Positions 1 to 8,196 of a stretch of DNA of 64,000 bases are shown here, piece by piece. A model generated the notes under the pieces. It ran no database searches and was not told the DNA's origin. It was given only the letters and a program-made list of their open reading frames with translations. The DNA lies in assembly GCA_964408805.1 (NCBI GenBank), contig CAYPAV010000013.1, positions 67,549 to 131,548 on the forward strand, read 5' to 3'. Made by a program: the position numbers and the translations under genes. Within the stretch, counting starts at the first letter, position 1. Every line of letters starts with the position of its first letter. This DNA comes from CAYPAV01 sp964408805. Its GTDB lineage: Bacteria > Pseudomonadota > Alphaproteobacteria > UBA8366.

Positions 1-184
1 CGTTCCCCTCGCTGCAGCGCTGGATGCCAAGGGCCGTTCTGGCACCCACGTGATAGACGAATTCATCTCCGTCGAAGACCTCCTCGAGCCCCAGAAACGG
101 CAGCAACTTCTTATAGAAGGCGCGCGACTCCTCGAACCGAGAGACCGACAGGATGACATGCGCCATGCCGTTAATTTCAATCAT
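1..184 (-). CDS. VOC (glyoxalase/bleomycin resistance) family protein, 3' part outside window
   Basis: The gene runs off the left edge, so only the first 61 residues are visible. The start (ATG, 184-182) is preceded by a good GGAGGA ribosome site. The N-terminus reads MIEINGMAHVILSVSR followed by a helix with SRAFYKKLLPFLGLE, which is the typical first beta-alpha module of vicinal-oxygen-chelate proteins; His9 sits where the first metal ligand is expected. The family includes glyoxalases, extradiol dioxygenases and resistance proteins, so the substrate cannot be told. It is transcribed divergently from the aminotransferase beginning at 323; the 138 bp between them must hold both promoters, but I see no clear operator there. 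Confidence 0.8.
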   Translation of the reverse strand, partial: MIEINGMAHVILSVSRFEESRAFYKKLLPFLGLEEVFDGDEFVYHVGARTALGIQRCSEGN

Positions 185-322
185 CGAGAATTCCTCCAAA
201 TGGCATGAAGACGAGCCGCGGGTCTTGCCGGTCAATATCCTGCCTGCCCGCAAATTTGCAAGCGGGGGGAAAATCCGGCTTCATGAAGCCACAAGATACC
301 AAGAACCAAGTGGGGACGCGAA

Positions 323-1603
323 ATGTCCGGTTTGCAGCGGAACGAGCAAGAACAAGACCTGATCGAGATGGCGCATCGCGTCCTGCCGGCCGGTAATTTC
401 GGCAACGTCGCGGCCGATTTGGTGATCCGCGAAGGCAAGGGCGGCCGCGTTCGCGACGTCAGCGGCAATGAATATATCGATTTTCTGCTTGGCTCAGGAC
501 CGATGCTGATCGGCCACGGCCATCCCGATGTCATGGCGGCGGTTCAGGAACAGATCGGCCGCGGCACCACATTTTTCGCCAACAACGAGTACGGCATCCA
601 GCTTGCCGACGCCATTGTCGAAGCGATGGCCTGTGCCGAGAAGGTGCGCTTCGTGAGCACCGGGTCCGAGGCCACCTTCTACGCCATGCGCGTTGCGCGT
701 GCGCACAAGAAGCGCGACAAGATTCTGAAATTCGAGGGCGGTTTTCACGGCATGAGCGACTACGCCTTGATGAGCATGTCGCCGAAGCGGCCCGGCAATT
801 TTCCCCAAGCAACCCCCGATTCCGCCGGCATCCCGCAGAAGGTGCGGGACGAGGTCCTGATCGCGCCCTTCAACGACGCCGAGACCGCTGTCGCTCTCAT
901 TCGCGAGCACAAGGACGAGCTCGCCGGCGTTATCGTCGAGGCCTTCCAGCGATTGGTTCCGCCGAAGCCCGGCTTCCTCGAAGCGCTTCGCGAGGTAACC
1001 ACCGAATGCGGGATCGTCCTCATCTTCGACGAGGTGGTGACCGGGTTCCGCTTCGCCTATGGGGGAGCCCAGGAATATTACGGCGTCGTGCCCGACCTTT
1101 GCGCCATCGGCAAGGTGGTGGGCGGCGGTTTCCCGCTGGCCGCCGTCGCGGGGCGCGAGGAATTCATGGAGCATTTCGACAAGAACGCGGTCGCGGAGGA
1201 TGCCTTCATGACCCAGGTCGGCACCCTCAGCGGCAATCCCGTCGCCGCCGTCGCCGGGCTCGCGACGCTGGAGGTCCTGCGCCGGCCGGGTGCCTATGAG
1301 GGGCTCTTCGAGACCGGGCGCAAACTGAAGGCGGGGCTCGAGGCGGCCCTCGAAGGGGCGGGCGTCCCGCACCGGGTGATCGGCGAGCCGCCGCTTTTCG
1401 ACGTTATCTTCTCGGGCGACGACGTCACCGATTATCGCACCACGATCAAGGGCGATACGGCGGTGCAGACGCGGTTCAACGAGGTCCTCCGCGCCAACGC
1501 TATCCTCAAGGGGGAGAGCAAGTTCTACATCTCGCTGGCCCATGACGACGCCGACGTGGCTCACGCCCTCGATGCCTTCAAGACGGCGGCGGCGGCGCTC
1601 TAA
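323..1603 (+). CDS. Class III PLP-dependent aminotransferase (glutamate-1-semialdehyde aminomutase-like)
   Basis: 426 residues, the usual length for this family. It shows the fold-type I landmarks: STGSEATFYAMR near residue 112 (phosphate/cofactor binding), GGFHGMSDY near 138, FDEVVTGFR near 234 with the Asp that pairs with the pyridine nitrogen, and IGKVVGGGFPL near 262 with the Schiff-base lysine. Closest in style to glutamate-1-semialdehyde 2,1-aminomutases, but catabolic omega-transaminases share the same motifs. With no haem biosynthesis genes around and an SDR and oxidoreductase operon next door, a catabolic amino-group transfer is more likely; that is inference. Its stop codon overlaps the stop of the convergent SDR by four bases (CTAA, 1600-1603). 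Confidence 0.85.
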   Translation: MSGLQRNEQEQDLIEMAHRVLPAGNFGNVAADLVIREGKGGRVRDVSGNEYIDFLLGSGPMLIGHGHPDVMAAVQEQIGRGTTFFANNEYGIQLADAIVEAMACAEKVRFVSTGSEATFYAMRVARAHKKRDKILKFEGGFHGMSDYALMSMSPKRPGNFPQATPDSAGIPQKVRDEVLIAPFNDAETAVALIREHKDELAGVIVEAFQRLVPPKPGFLEALREVTTECGIVLIFDEVVTGFRFAYGGAQEYYGVVPDLCAIGKVVGGGFPLAAVAGREEFMEHFDKNAVAEDAFMTQVGTLSGNPVAAVAGLATLEVLRRPGAYEGLFETGRKLKAGLEAALEGAGVPHRVIGEPPLFDVIFSGDDVTDYRTTIKGDTAVQTRFNEVLRANAILKGESKFYISLAHDDADVAHALDAFKTAAAAL

Positions 1604-2481
1604 CTCCCGTCCCGGCGGTAGTCGCGGATCTCGCCTTCCTCGCCGGTATTGCCGCGGTTGACGCCGGACTTCTGTAGGAACGGGCTTTCCGGGTCGTGGC
1701 CCCAGAAATCGGGGCCCTGGGCGAGCGCGCCGCCATCCAGCACCATGACCTGCCCGGTCATGAACTCGCTTTCATCCGACGCCAGATAGAGAGCGGCGGC
1801 GGCGATGTCCTCGCCCTCGCCGATGCGGGGCCAGGGGGTGCGGGATTCGGCGCGGGCGACCGCGCGCTCGGGGCGCCGGCCCATCTTCAATAAGGGTGTC
1901 TGGATGGCACCGGGGGCAATGGCGTTGATGCGGATGCGGTCGTGGGACAGCTCGGGCGCGAAGGCGCGGGTGAGATTGACGACGGCGGCCTTGGCGCCCG
2001 AATAGGCGCTTGGCCCCGCCCCGCCGCCAAGCCCGGCGATCGAGGCGGTGTTGACGATACTGCCGCCACCGCCTTGTTGCTGCATTTGGCGGGTTGCGTG
2101 TTTGACGCCGAGGAAGACGCCGCGCACCAGGACGTGGAAGGTGTAATCCCAGTCGTCGACCGTGATTTCGGTGACGGGGCCAATGGCGCCGCCGACGCCG
2201 GCATTGTTATACATAACGTCGAGCCGGCCGAACGCCTCGACGGCCAGCCCGACGACGCCCGCGACGTCGGCCTCGAGAGTCACGTCGCAACGCTGGAAGC
2301 GAAGCCCGTCGGCCGTGCCCCGTTCGGCCGCGAGCGCTTCCGTTTCCGCGCCCGACTCGGCATTCATGTCGGCGATCACGACCTTGGCCCCCTCATCCAG
2401 AAAACGGAGTGCCGTGGCACGGCCCATGCCACTGGCACCCCCGGTAATCACCGCGACCTTGTCCTTCAATCTGTCGCCCAT
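1600..2481 (-). CDS. Short-chain dehydrogenase/reductase (SDR)
   Basis: 293 residues. A classical SDR: the NAD(P)-binding TGGASGMG near residues 14-21, D-M-N at the end of the second strand (Asp suggests NAD(H) preference), NNAGVGG near 92, and the catalytic Ser followed by SAYSGAKAA (Tyr-x3-Lys). The C-terminal tail of about 30 residues past the usual GG-A/G-L end is longer than average and carries no motif I recognise. It is the last gene of a minus-strand operon that includes the UGSC selenoprotein (3576-4136) and its partner, with 30 bp to the partner gene. Substrate unknown; probably oxidises or reduces an alcohol/ketone intermediate of that pathway. Confidence 0.85.
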   Translation of the reverse strand: MGDRLKDKVAVITGGASGMGRATALRFLDEGAKVVIADMNAESGAETEALAAERGTADGLRFQRCDVTLEADVAGVVGLAVEAFGRLDVMYNNAGVGGAIGPVTEITVDDWDYTFHVLVRGVFLGVKHATRQMQQQGGGGSIVNTASIAGLGGGAGPSAYSGAKAAVVNLTRAFAPELSHDRIRINAIAPGAIQTPLLKMGRRPERAVARAESRTPWPRIGEGEDIAAAALYLASDESEFMTGQVMVLDGGALAQGPDFWGHDPESPFLQKSGVNRGNTGEEGEIRDYRRDGS

Positions 2482-2511
2482 GCGCGCGCTCGCCTTCCAA
2501 TGATGTAGGTG

Positions 2512-3579
2512 TCAGTTCGTCTCGATGCGTTCCGTCACCGACCGGGTTGAGTACCAAGACGACAGCCAAGCGGAATGCCGTCCGGTTCCGCCCGCGACCG
2601 TGATGATGAAATCCTCGGGCGCGTAAACGATCGGCACCATGAAATCCGGATTATCCTCCTCGTACCAATCGGGCCAGACCCGGAAGTTCCAATAGGAGCG
2701 GTCGCGGAGATCGCGGATCGGCATGCGGGCATGCTCGAACAGGAACTCCTGTACGTCCTGGCGCGAGAACCCGTCGGCGGCGATCTCCTCGGCGTGTTCG
2801 GGGCCGAGCACGAGCCCGATTGCAGTGCGGTTCATCTGGTGGAGATAGTTGACCAGGCCCATGCGCCGCATCGATCCGGCGATGGTCTCGAGGTTACCGC
2901 GCCCGGTCTCCTGGCCGCCTTCGTTGATGTAATGGATGCCGCGAAGACCGATCACGGTGATCGTCGAATCGGCCATTTCGAACCCGCGATTGACCCGGAG
3001 CGGGTCCCAGGGATTGCGCGCCTCGTTCTCGGCGAAACATAGGGCGTGGCGGCCGGGCCAGGCCTGGGTGCCCTTGTCCATCTCGCCGGGGACGGCGCCC
3101 GCGATGTTCCGGATCACCAGGCGAAGTGCCCGTCCGATCGTGGAGTTCGCCCGAAACCCCGGCCCGAGGCAGCCGCTCTCGCTATTGATGCCGAGCGTAC
3201 CCACAATCTCGCCGCTGACCATGAAGCAAGGAGCCGCACCCCCCGTCGTCGTCGAGACGCTGCCAACATTGTATTCCTCGCGCAGCATCGCCCTGACCCC
3301 TGCCAGGACGACCGGGAAATATTCCGGCTTGCAGCCCGCCATCACCGCATTTGCGGCCACCTTCTCGATCGTCACCGTGCCGTCGACCGGCGGCATCACG
3401 CCGAGGACATCGGTCGGTCCATCGGCGCAATTCGCAACCATTTTGGCGACCGCCTCTTCGGTCGGCGGCATGATCGGCAGGCCGTCGCTCCAGCCCTCGG
3501 CGTGGAAATGCTCGTTGATCTCCACGAAGGAATCGGCGAGTTCGAACCGCGTCGCCGCCGCCCCGGTACTCGTTGTCAT
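2512..3579 (-). CDS. Conserved protein encoded directly downstream of the UGSC selenoprotein; function unknown
   Basis: 355 residues with no signal peptide or membrane segment and no catalytic motif I can name. Visible features are a Gly/Pro-rich first half (GWSDGLPIMPPTEEAV near residue 28), several cysteines in conserved-looking settings (MAGCKPEYFP, APCFMVSG, SGCLGPGFR) and a His/Trp-rich C-terminus. Its ATG overlaps the stop of the UGSC selenoprotein (ATGA, 3576-3579), so the two are translationally coupled and very likely act together, for example as subunits or as electron donor and acceptor. From memory, proteins of this size accompany UGSC genes in other bacteria, but no biochemical role is known to me. 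Treat as UGSC-associated protein. Confidence 0.7.
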   Translation of the reverse strand: MTTSTGAAATRFELADSFVEINEHFHAEGWSDGLPIMPPTEEAVAKMVANCADGPTDVLGVMPPVDGTVTIEKVAANAVMAGCKPEYFPVVLAGVRAMLREEYNVGSVSTTTGGAAPCFMVSGEIVGTLGINSESGCLGPGFRANSTIGRALRLVIRNIAGAVPGEMDKGTQAWPGRHALCFAENEARNPWDPLRVNRGFEMADSTITVIGLRGIHYINEGGQETGRGNLETIAGSMRRMGLVNYLHQMNRTAIGLVLGPEHAEEIAADGFSRQDVQEFLFEHARMPIRDLRDRSYWNFRVWPDWYEEDNPDFMVPIVYAPEDFIITVAGGTGRHSAWLSSWYSTRSVTERIETN

Positions 3580-4136
3580 TCCGCCGCCGCCGCCGGCTGT
3601 TCCGTCAGCGCCTTGGCGATAATCTCGACCGCGTCCTCGGCCATCTTCAGCACTTCCGCTTCCGTCTTGCTGGCCAAGGGATGGTCGACGATCACCCGGG
3701 GGTGCGTCGGCAGTCCCAGAACCTTGGCCCGCATTTCCGCGGCCTTGGTAAAGCCCGCCGTCAGCACCGTCGCGGCGGGTCGACCCTTCTTTTCGGCTTC
3801 TGTGCCATCATGGAGACCCCACGTGGTACAGGACCCTCAATCCGCCACGGCGTGGACCACCGCGTCGCAATTGGCCGTCATGTCGGCCATCACGTCCTCT
3901 GGCGTCGGCACGCTGGCGCCCGACTTGGTGTAATACTGGAACTCGGCCACGCCATGGCGCTCTTGCAGTAGCTCCTGCAATCTGCCGAGAAATACGTCGG
4001 AATGGCGCTTGCGGTTGTCGATCAGGCCGATCCTCGTGCCCTCGAGCGACGCGAGGCGCGGGGCCAGCGCGTAGCTCACCGGCTGATCCTCCGCCGCCGG
4101 ATGGACCAGGGTCAGCCGTGGTTCGTTGGAAATCAT
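3576..4136 (-). CDS. UGSC-family selenoprotein, Sec encoded by in-frame UGA at codon 100
   Basis: Read through the UGA at 3839-3837 this gives one 186-residue protein; without readthrough it is split into a 99-residue and an about 63-residue piece in the same frame. The N-terminal half has the family pattern LAPRLASLEGTRIGLIDNRK, the centre DAVVHAVAD-Sec-GSC-TTWGLHD, and the C-terminal half TVLTAGFTKAAEMRAKVLGL and RVIVDHPL. This is the UGSC protein family, first recognised as a selenoprotein family in marine metagenome data; some members use Cys instead of Sec. Sec100 and Cys103 form a U-x-x-C redox pair. A strong SECIS-like hairpin follows the UGA. It ends with a true UGA stop overlapping the next gene. 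A ribosome site (AAGGAG) lies about 9 bases before the ATG. Molecular function unknown; redox catalysis is the likely role. Confidence 0.9.
3800..3839 (-). promoter_or_regulatory. Sec UGA codon and bacterial SECIS element of the UGSC gene
   Basis: UGA is at 3839-3837. In the mRNA sense, CUGU (3831-3828) pairs with ACAG (3803-3800); A3827 faces C3804; CCA (3826-3824) pairs with UGG (3807-3805); A3808 is bulged; CGUGG (3823-3819) pairs with CCAUG (3813-3809, one G-U). The apical loop is GGUCU (3818-3814), 19-23 nt after the UGA. The E. coli fdhF SECIS has the same loop motif at nearly the same distance, and in both genes the loop GGU is the seventh codon after the UGA. Such an element recruits SelB with Sec-tRNA to the stalled ribosome. 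Confidence 0.88.
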
Positions 4137-4202
4137 GAAATGATTCTCCTTCTACTTTCGTGTTTCAGTGTCTCCCAGGATCGGATGCCGGGTAAAGCAG
4201 AT

Positions 4203-5120
4203 TCAACGAAGCGACTCGCGATCGAGGTCGAGCACCTGTTCCGCCATGACCGCATACATCCGCCAAGCGGCCTCGGTGTCACGCGTCGCCTCGATATCGT
4301 CGAAATAGGTATCGAGCAAAACATCGGTGCAGCCGAGAGATTCGAGCGCCGCCATGTCGCGGCGGACCTGATCGACCGTGCCCTCGCCCATAATGCGATC
4401 GTCGTCGGGAAGCGCTTGATCGTGGAGGCGGAGGCGGATACGCGGACATAGGGCGGGCATCGGCCGGCCTTCCTCTTCGGCGATGTGGGTAAGTCGCGGG
4501 ATTCCCTCGTCCCGGAACCAGTCTTGGCGGATGCGGATTGGATGCCAGGCGTCGCCGTAGCGGACCGTCCGCCGCAATGCCGCGTCGCTCGCGCCCCCGA
4601 CCCAGATCGGCGGATAGGGCGACTGCACCGGCCGGGGGGCCGTGTCGACATCGGTGAAACGGACGAACTCGCCCTCGAAGGACGCGAAATCCTCGGTCCA
4701 GAGGCATTGCATGGCGGCGAGATACTCATCGGTCATCCGGCCGCGCTTTTCGAAGGGAACGTTGAGGGCGGCGAACTCCTCCTTCGCCCAGCCGACCCCG
4801 ACGCCGAAGATGACGCGGCCGCCGCTGAACTGGTCGATATTGGCGATCGCGCGAGCGGTCTCCAGCGGGCTTCGATAGGGGACGATGACGACGGTCGAGC
4901 CGATGGCGATCCGAGTGGTGATGCCGGCGAGCCAGGCAAGCGTGCTGATCGGCTCGTAGGTCGGGGCCGGATAGCGCGATTGGACATCCGGCGTCACCGC
5001 GACGTGGTCCGAGGTCAGCAGGTGGTGATAGCCCAGCCCCTCGGCGAGTTCGGCCCAGCGGCGAAGCCGGTCGGGACTTGCCGAGGGGCCGAAATTGATC
5101 AGATTGACGCCTACTTTCAT
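4203..5120 (-). CDS. Luciferase-like (LLM class) flavin-dependent oxidoreductase
   Basis: 305 residues. It begins MKVGVNLINFGPSASPDRL and shows the bacterial-luciferase TIM-barrel pattern: HHLLTSDHVAV near residue 33, the AIGSTVVIVPYRSP segment near 74, GGRVIFGVGVGWAKEEFAAL near 100 (the hallmark of F420/FMN-dependent members), and PPIWVGGASDAALRRTVRYGDAW near 152. These enzymes use FMNH2 or F420H2 with O2 or other acceptors. It lies 66 bp upstream of the UGSC selenoprotein in the same operon (5922 to 1600), so its product probably feeds the same pathway. One of four such paralogues in the window (also 9047, 20394 and 23375). Substrate unknown. Confidence 0.85.
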   Translation of the reverse strand: MKVGVNLINFGPSASPDRLRRWAELAEGLGYHHLLTSDHVAVTPDVQSRYPAPTYEPISTLAWLAGITTRIAIGSTVVIVPYRSPLETARAIANIDQFSGGRVIFGVGVGWAKEEFAALNVPFEKRGRMTDEYLAAMQCLWTEDFASFEGEFVRFTDVDTAPRPVQSPYPPIWVGGASDAALRRTVRYGDAWHPIRIRQDWFRDEGIPRLTHIAEEEGRPMPALCPRIRLRLHDQALPDDDRIMGEGTVDQVRRDMAALESLGCTDVLLDTYFDDIEATRDTEAAWRMYAVMAEQVLDLDRESLR

Positions 5121-5154
5121 GGCGGTCTCCTCGTTTGGGTGCGGGCGGGCGGCA

Positions 5155-5922
5155 TTAGATGTTGAGCATGGCGCCGCCGTTCGAATGGATGGTCTGGCCT
5201 GTGATATAGCTGGCTCCGGGGCCGACCAGGAAGCGGATCAGATTCGCCATGTCCTGGGGCAGGCCCTCTCGGCCAAGCGGGATTTTGCCCATGCTGTCCG
5301 GCCGCCGGGGGGCCGAGGACGGGTTGTTCTCGCGCACCGTGTCGTAGGTGCCGACGACGACCTGATTGGCACGGATGTTGTCGGACGCCAGATCCAACGC
5401 CAGGCCTCGGATATAGGCATTCAGGCCCATCTTGCCGGCCATCACATGGGCCCGGCCCGCCGCCCCCCGGTACGACGACATGCCGCCGACGCCAATGATG
5501 TTGCCGCCGCCCCGCGCCTTCATCGACGGCACCACCGCCTTGGCGAGATGAAAGCAGCCATGGATCGAGATCTCGACGCTAGTCCGGAAGGTCTCGAAAT
5601 CGATGTCGTCGAAGGGAACGTTGGTGCGGACGGCCGCGTTGTGGACCATAATATCGATTCCGCCGAAGGCCTCGATCGCGGCCTCGGCCATGGCGTTGAC
5701 GGCGGTCGGGTCGCGCACGTCCGCCATGGCGGTTATCGCTTGGCCGCCCTTCTCTCGGATGCCGGCGGCGACTTCCTCGCAGAGATCCTCCGCCTGGACC
5801 GAATTGATCACCAGGGCCGCACCCGCATGGGCAAGCTCCTCGGCGATCGAGCGCCCGATGTTGCGGGCACTCCCTGTCACGATCGCGACCTTGCCGGCGA
5901 GTTCATTATTCAGATCGACCAT
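5155..5922 (-). CDS. Short-chain dehydrogenase/reductase (SDR), first gene of the UGSC operon
   Basis: 255 residues from the ATG at 5922, which has an AAGGAGG ribosome site eight bases upstream. TGSARNIGRS near residue 15 is the dinucleotide loop. The usual NNAG appears as HNAAVRTN. The expected catalytic Tyr-x3-Lys appears as SYRGAAGRAHVMAGKMGL, so the Tyr/Lys spacing is unlike the classic YxxxK; either the catalytic Tyr is displaced or this is an atypical member. The C-terminus GQTIHSNGGAMLNI is standard. It is the promoter-proximal gene of the minus-strand operon that continues with a luciferase-like enzyme, the UGSC selenoprotein, its partner and a second SDR, and is divergent from the TauD gene at 6121. 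Confidence 0.82.
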   Translation of the reverse strand: MVDLNNELAGKVAIVTGSARNIGRSIAEELAHAGAALVINSVQAEDLCEEVAAGIREKGGQAITAMADVRDPTAVNAMAEAAIEAFGGIDIMVHNAAVRTNVPFDDIDFETFRTSVEISIHGCFHLAKAVVPSMKARGGGNIIGVGGMSSYRGAAGRAHVMAGKMGLNAYIRGLALDLASDNIRANQVVVGTYDTVRENNPSSAPRRPDSMGKIPLGREGLPQDMANLIRFLVGPGASYITGQTIHSNGGAMLNI

Positions 5923-6120
5923 GCGTCCCTCCTTGGATTGGTTGGATAATTCCGTCCGTTGAACATCCAAATTAGGAAGTTAGGTAGGTTTATGCCGCCG
6001 CAAACCCGCTTCGGCACGGCCAACCTCGGTAGAATTTACTTGTTGGCCGGAGTCAACTTGTCGGAGAATGCGGCCTTCTGGATCGTGGAACCGCGGGCGG
6101 GTTCCGGGGAGGAGACAAGA

Positions 6121-7170
6121 ATGACGGCACGTGATTTTTCACCGATCTCGGGTCCCGAGGTTTGGCATGGACGCGACATGGTCGATGACCCTTGCTGGCG
6201 TTTCTATCTCGACGAGAGCGATCTCGCCGAGATCGACGCCGCGATCGCGACCTCGGCCGAAACGGAATGGTCGAGAATGACCAAGGCGGACTTCCCGCTC
6301 GATCGCCTCACCAGCAAGCTGCAGGCGATGTCGGAGGAGTTGGAACACGGATCGGGCTTGGCACGCCTCGGCAGCGTTCCCGTCGAGCGCTATGACGACG
6401 AGACGCTACGACGCCTCTGGTTCGGCATCGGGCTTCATATCGGAACGCCGCTCTACCAGCATTTCAACGGCCAGTTGATGCGCGACATCACCGACAAACG
6501 GGAAGATACGGACGCGCTTCAAGGGCATCGCTTCCAGTCGCGGGACGGCAGTGAATTCGCCTCCTCGAAGGCGCGGACACTGAGCAGCGGACCGCTCCGT
6601 TTCCATACCGACCGCTGCGATATCGTGGCTCTATTATGCCTACAACAGGCGACGACAGGCGGCGTCAGCCAGATCGCCAGCTCGGTCGCGGTTCACAATC
6701 TCATCCTCGAGCGCCGGCCGGACCTGCTCGAGTTGCTATTTCAGCCCTATTACCGCTCGCGCCTCGGCGAGGAGAAGGGCGGCGAAAAGAAGCCGTACGC
6801 CTTGCCCGTCTTCGGCCTCCGCGACGGCAAGTTCACGAGCCACTATTCAAGGACCTATGTCGAGGCCGCCCAGGAACTGGACGAAGTGCCGCCGCTGAGC
6901 GCGGAACAGAACGAAGCGCTCGACCTCTTGGCGGAGGCTTGCCACGAGCTCTGCATGGAAACCACGCTGCAGCCGGGCGAGATGCAGTTCCTCAACAATC
7001 ACGTGATCTATCATGCGCGCACCGCCTTCGAGGATGAAGGCAACAGCCGCCGCAATTTGCGGCGCCTCTGGCTCGCGGCACCCAACAGCCGGGCGCTTCC
7101 CGACGACCACGCCGTCCTCTGGCGGAATGTGAATGGCGGGGCAAGGCGCGGCGGTATCGCCCTCGCCTGA
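6121..7170 (+). CDS. TauD/TfdA-family Fe(II)/2-oxoglutarate dioxygenase
   Basis: 349 residues from the ATG at 6121, chosen because GGGGAGGAG lies just upstream; the same frame is open to 5959 but that stretch looks non-coding. The iron site is visible as FHTDRCDIVAL (His-x-Asp, near residue 160), with the distal His in NHVIYHAR near 297 and a 2-oxoglutarate-binding Arg in SRRNLRRLWL near 312. The long N-terminal part (LEHGSGLARLGSVPVERYDD) resembles the gamma-butyrobetaine / clavaminate-like branch. It would hydroxylate a small organic acid or amine. Divergent from the UGSC operon; its end is 7 bp from the convergent EamA permease. Confidence 0.85.
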   Translation: MTARDFSPISGPEVWHGRDMVDDPCWRFYLDESDLAEIDAAIATSAETEWSRMTKADFPLDRLTSKLQAMSEELEHGSGLARLGSVPVERYDDETLRRLWFGIGLHIGTPLYQHFNGQLMRDITDKREDTDALQGHRFQSRDGSEFASSKARTLSSGPLRFHTDRCDIVALLCLQQATTGGVSQIASSVAVHNLILERRPDLLELLFQPYYRSRLGEEKGGEKKPYALPVFGLRDGKFTSHYSRTYVEAAQELDEVPPLSAEQNEALDLLAEACHELCMETTLQPGEMQFLNNHVIYHARTAFEDEGNSRRNLRRLWLAAPNSRALPDDHAVLWRNVNGGARRGGIALA

Positions 7171-7177
7171 CCTCGGG

Positions 7178-8053
7178 TCACGTCGCCAACGCGATCAAAA
7201 GCACGCCGCCCACGACGAGGAACACCGCGGCCACCGCCCGGAGGCTCAAGCGTTCGTTCCGGAACGCAAAGAAACCAAGCGCCATCGTGAAGAAGGGAAA
7301 GGTCGAGACGATCGGAAGGACGACGATCACCTCGCCGATCGCAAGCGCCCAGTTCATCAGGAAACCGGCCACCGCATGGACCGCGCCCGCCGCCGCGAAC
7401 CAACGGAATCCGGGCGAACGGACGACTTGACGGAACGGCAGGCGTTGCGCGCGCGCCACCCCAACTGCGAGGACGAAAGACGCGCTATAGGTGACCATGC
7501 CGGCGAAGAATGGGCTGGGCAACATGCCGAGGCCGAGTTTGGTGAAGGCATGACCGGCGGCCCGGATGATCGCCGCCCCCAAGGGCAGCGAGAGAGCCCA
7601 GAGCGGCCACGATGATCGCGGCCCCCCGCCTCGATACAGCAACAGGACCAGGGCACCGACGATCGCCGCCGTGCCGAGGGCGATCCGAGGGGTGAGAATC
7701 TCGCCGAGCAGAAACACCCCAAAACCGGCCGCGAAAAAGGGACTTGTCGCCGAAAGCGCGCTGCACAGCGTCGGTCCCAGATGTTTGACGCCGCTGGCCG
7801 CCAGATTGGCGGAAAGGATCGGACGGAACAAACCGATGATCGCGAAGATCAAGGCGGCGCCGGTCAGCCAGAAATGCCGTTCGACGAAGAACGGCGAGAG
7901 CAGCCAATGAACCAAGGTGGCGCTCCCGATATCCACCATCGTTCCGGTCTGGGCATCGAGATGGCGCAACCCAAAGGCAATGAAATGCGTGCCGAGCGCA
8001 TAGAGAACGGCAGCGCCGAGCGAGAGTACGATAGTGAGGGTGTCCTCGAACAA
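7178..8053 (-). CDS. EamA/DMT-superfamily inner-membrane permease
   Basis: 291 residues with about ten hydrophobic segments arranged as two five-helix repeats, the usual EamA (drug/metabolite transporter) plan. Landmarks are the first repeat ending in GVFLLGEILTPRIALGTAAIVGALVLL near residue 115 and the second ending in ALGFFAFRNERLSLRAVAAVFLVVGGVLL near 260; both contain the E-R/P segment typical before the last helix. Likely exports a metabolite or amino-acid-like compound, but substrate cannot be read from sequence. It is divergent from the amidohydrolase at 8197 across 143 bp. Confidence 0.83.
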   Translation of the reverse strand: MFEDTLTIVLSLGAAVLYALGTHFIAFGLRHLDAQTGTMVDIGSATLVHWLLSPFFVERHFWLTGAALIFAIIGLFRPILSANLAASGVKHLGPTLCSALSATSPFFAAGFGVFLLGEILTPRIALGTAAIVGALVLLLYRGGGPRSSWPLWALSLPLGAAIIRAAGHAFTKLGLGMLPSPFFAGMVTYSASFVLAVGVARAQRLPFRQVVRSPGFRWFAAAGAVHAVAGFLMNWALAIGEVIVVLPIVSTFPFFTMALGFFAFRNERLSLRAVAAVFLVVGGVLLIALAT

Positions 8054-8196
8054 TGCGGTTCCTACTCCAGCCGGCGGCGTGTCGAGCGAGGGCGGGGTCT
8101 AACCATCCCGGCACCGCTTCACACGGTTACAAAAACCGCCGAACCGCGCCACATTGATAGAGTTGCCGCCGAAACGGACGGGGAGGAAAGGACGCC

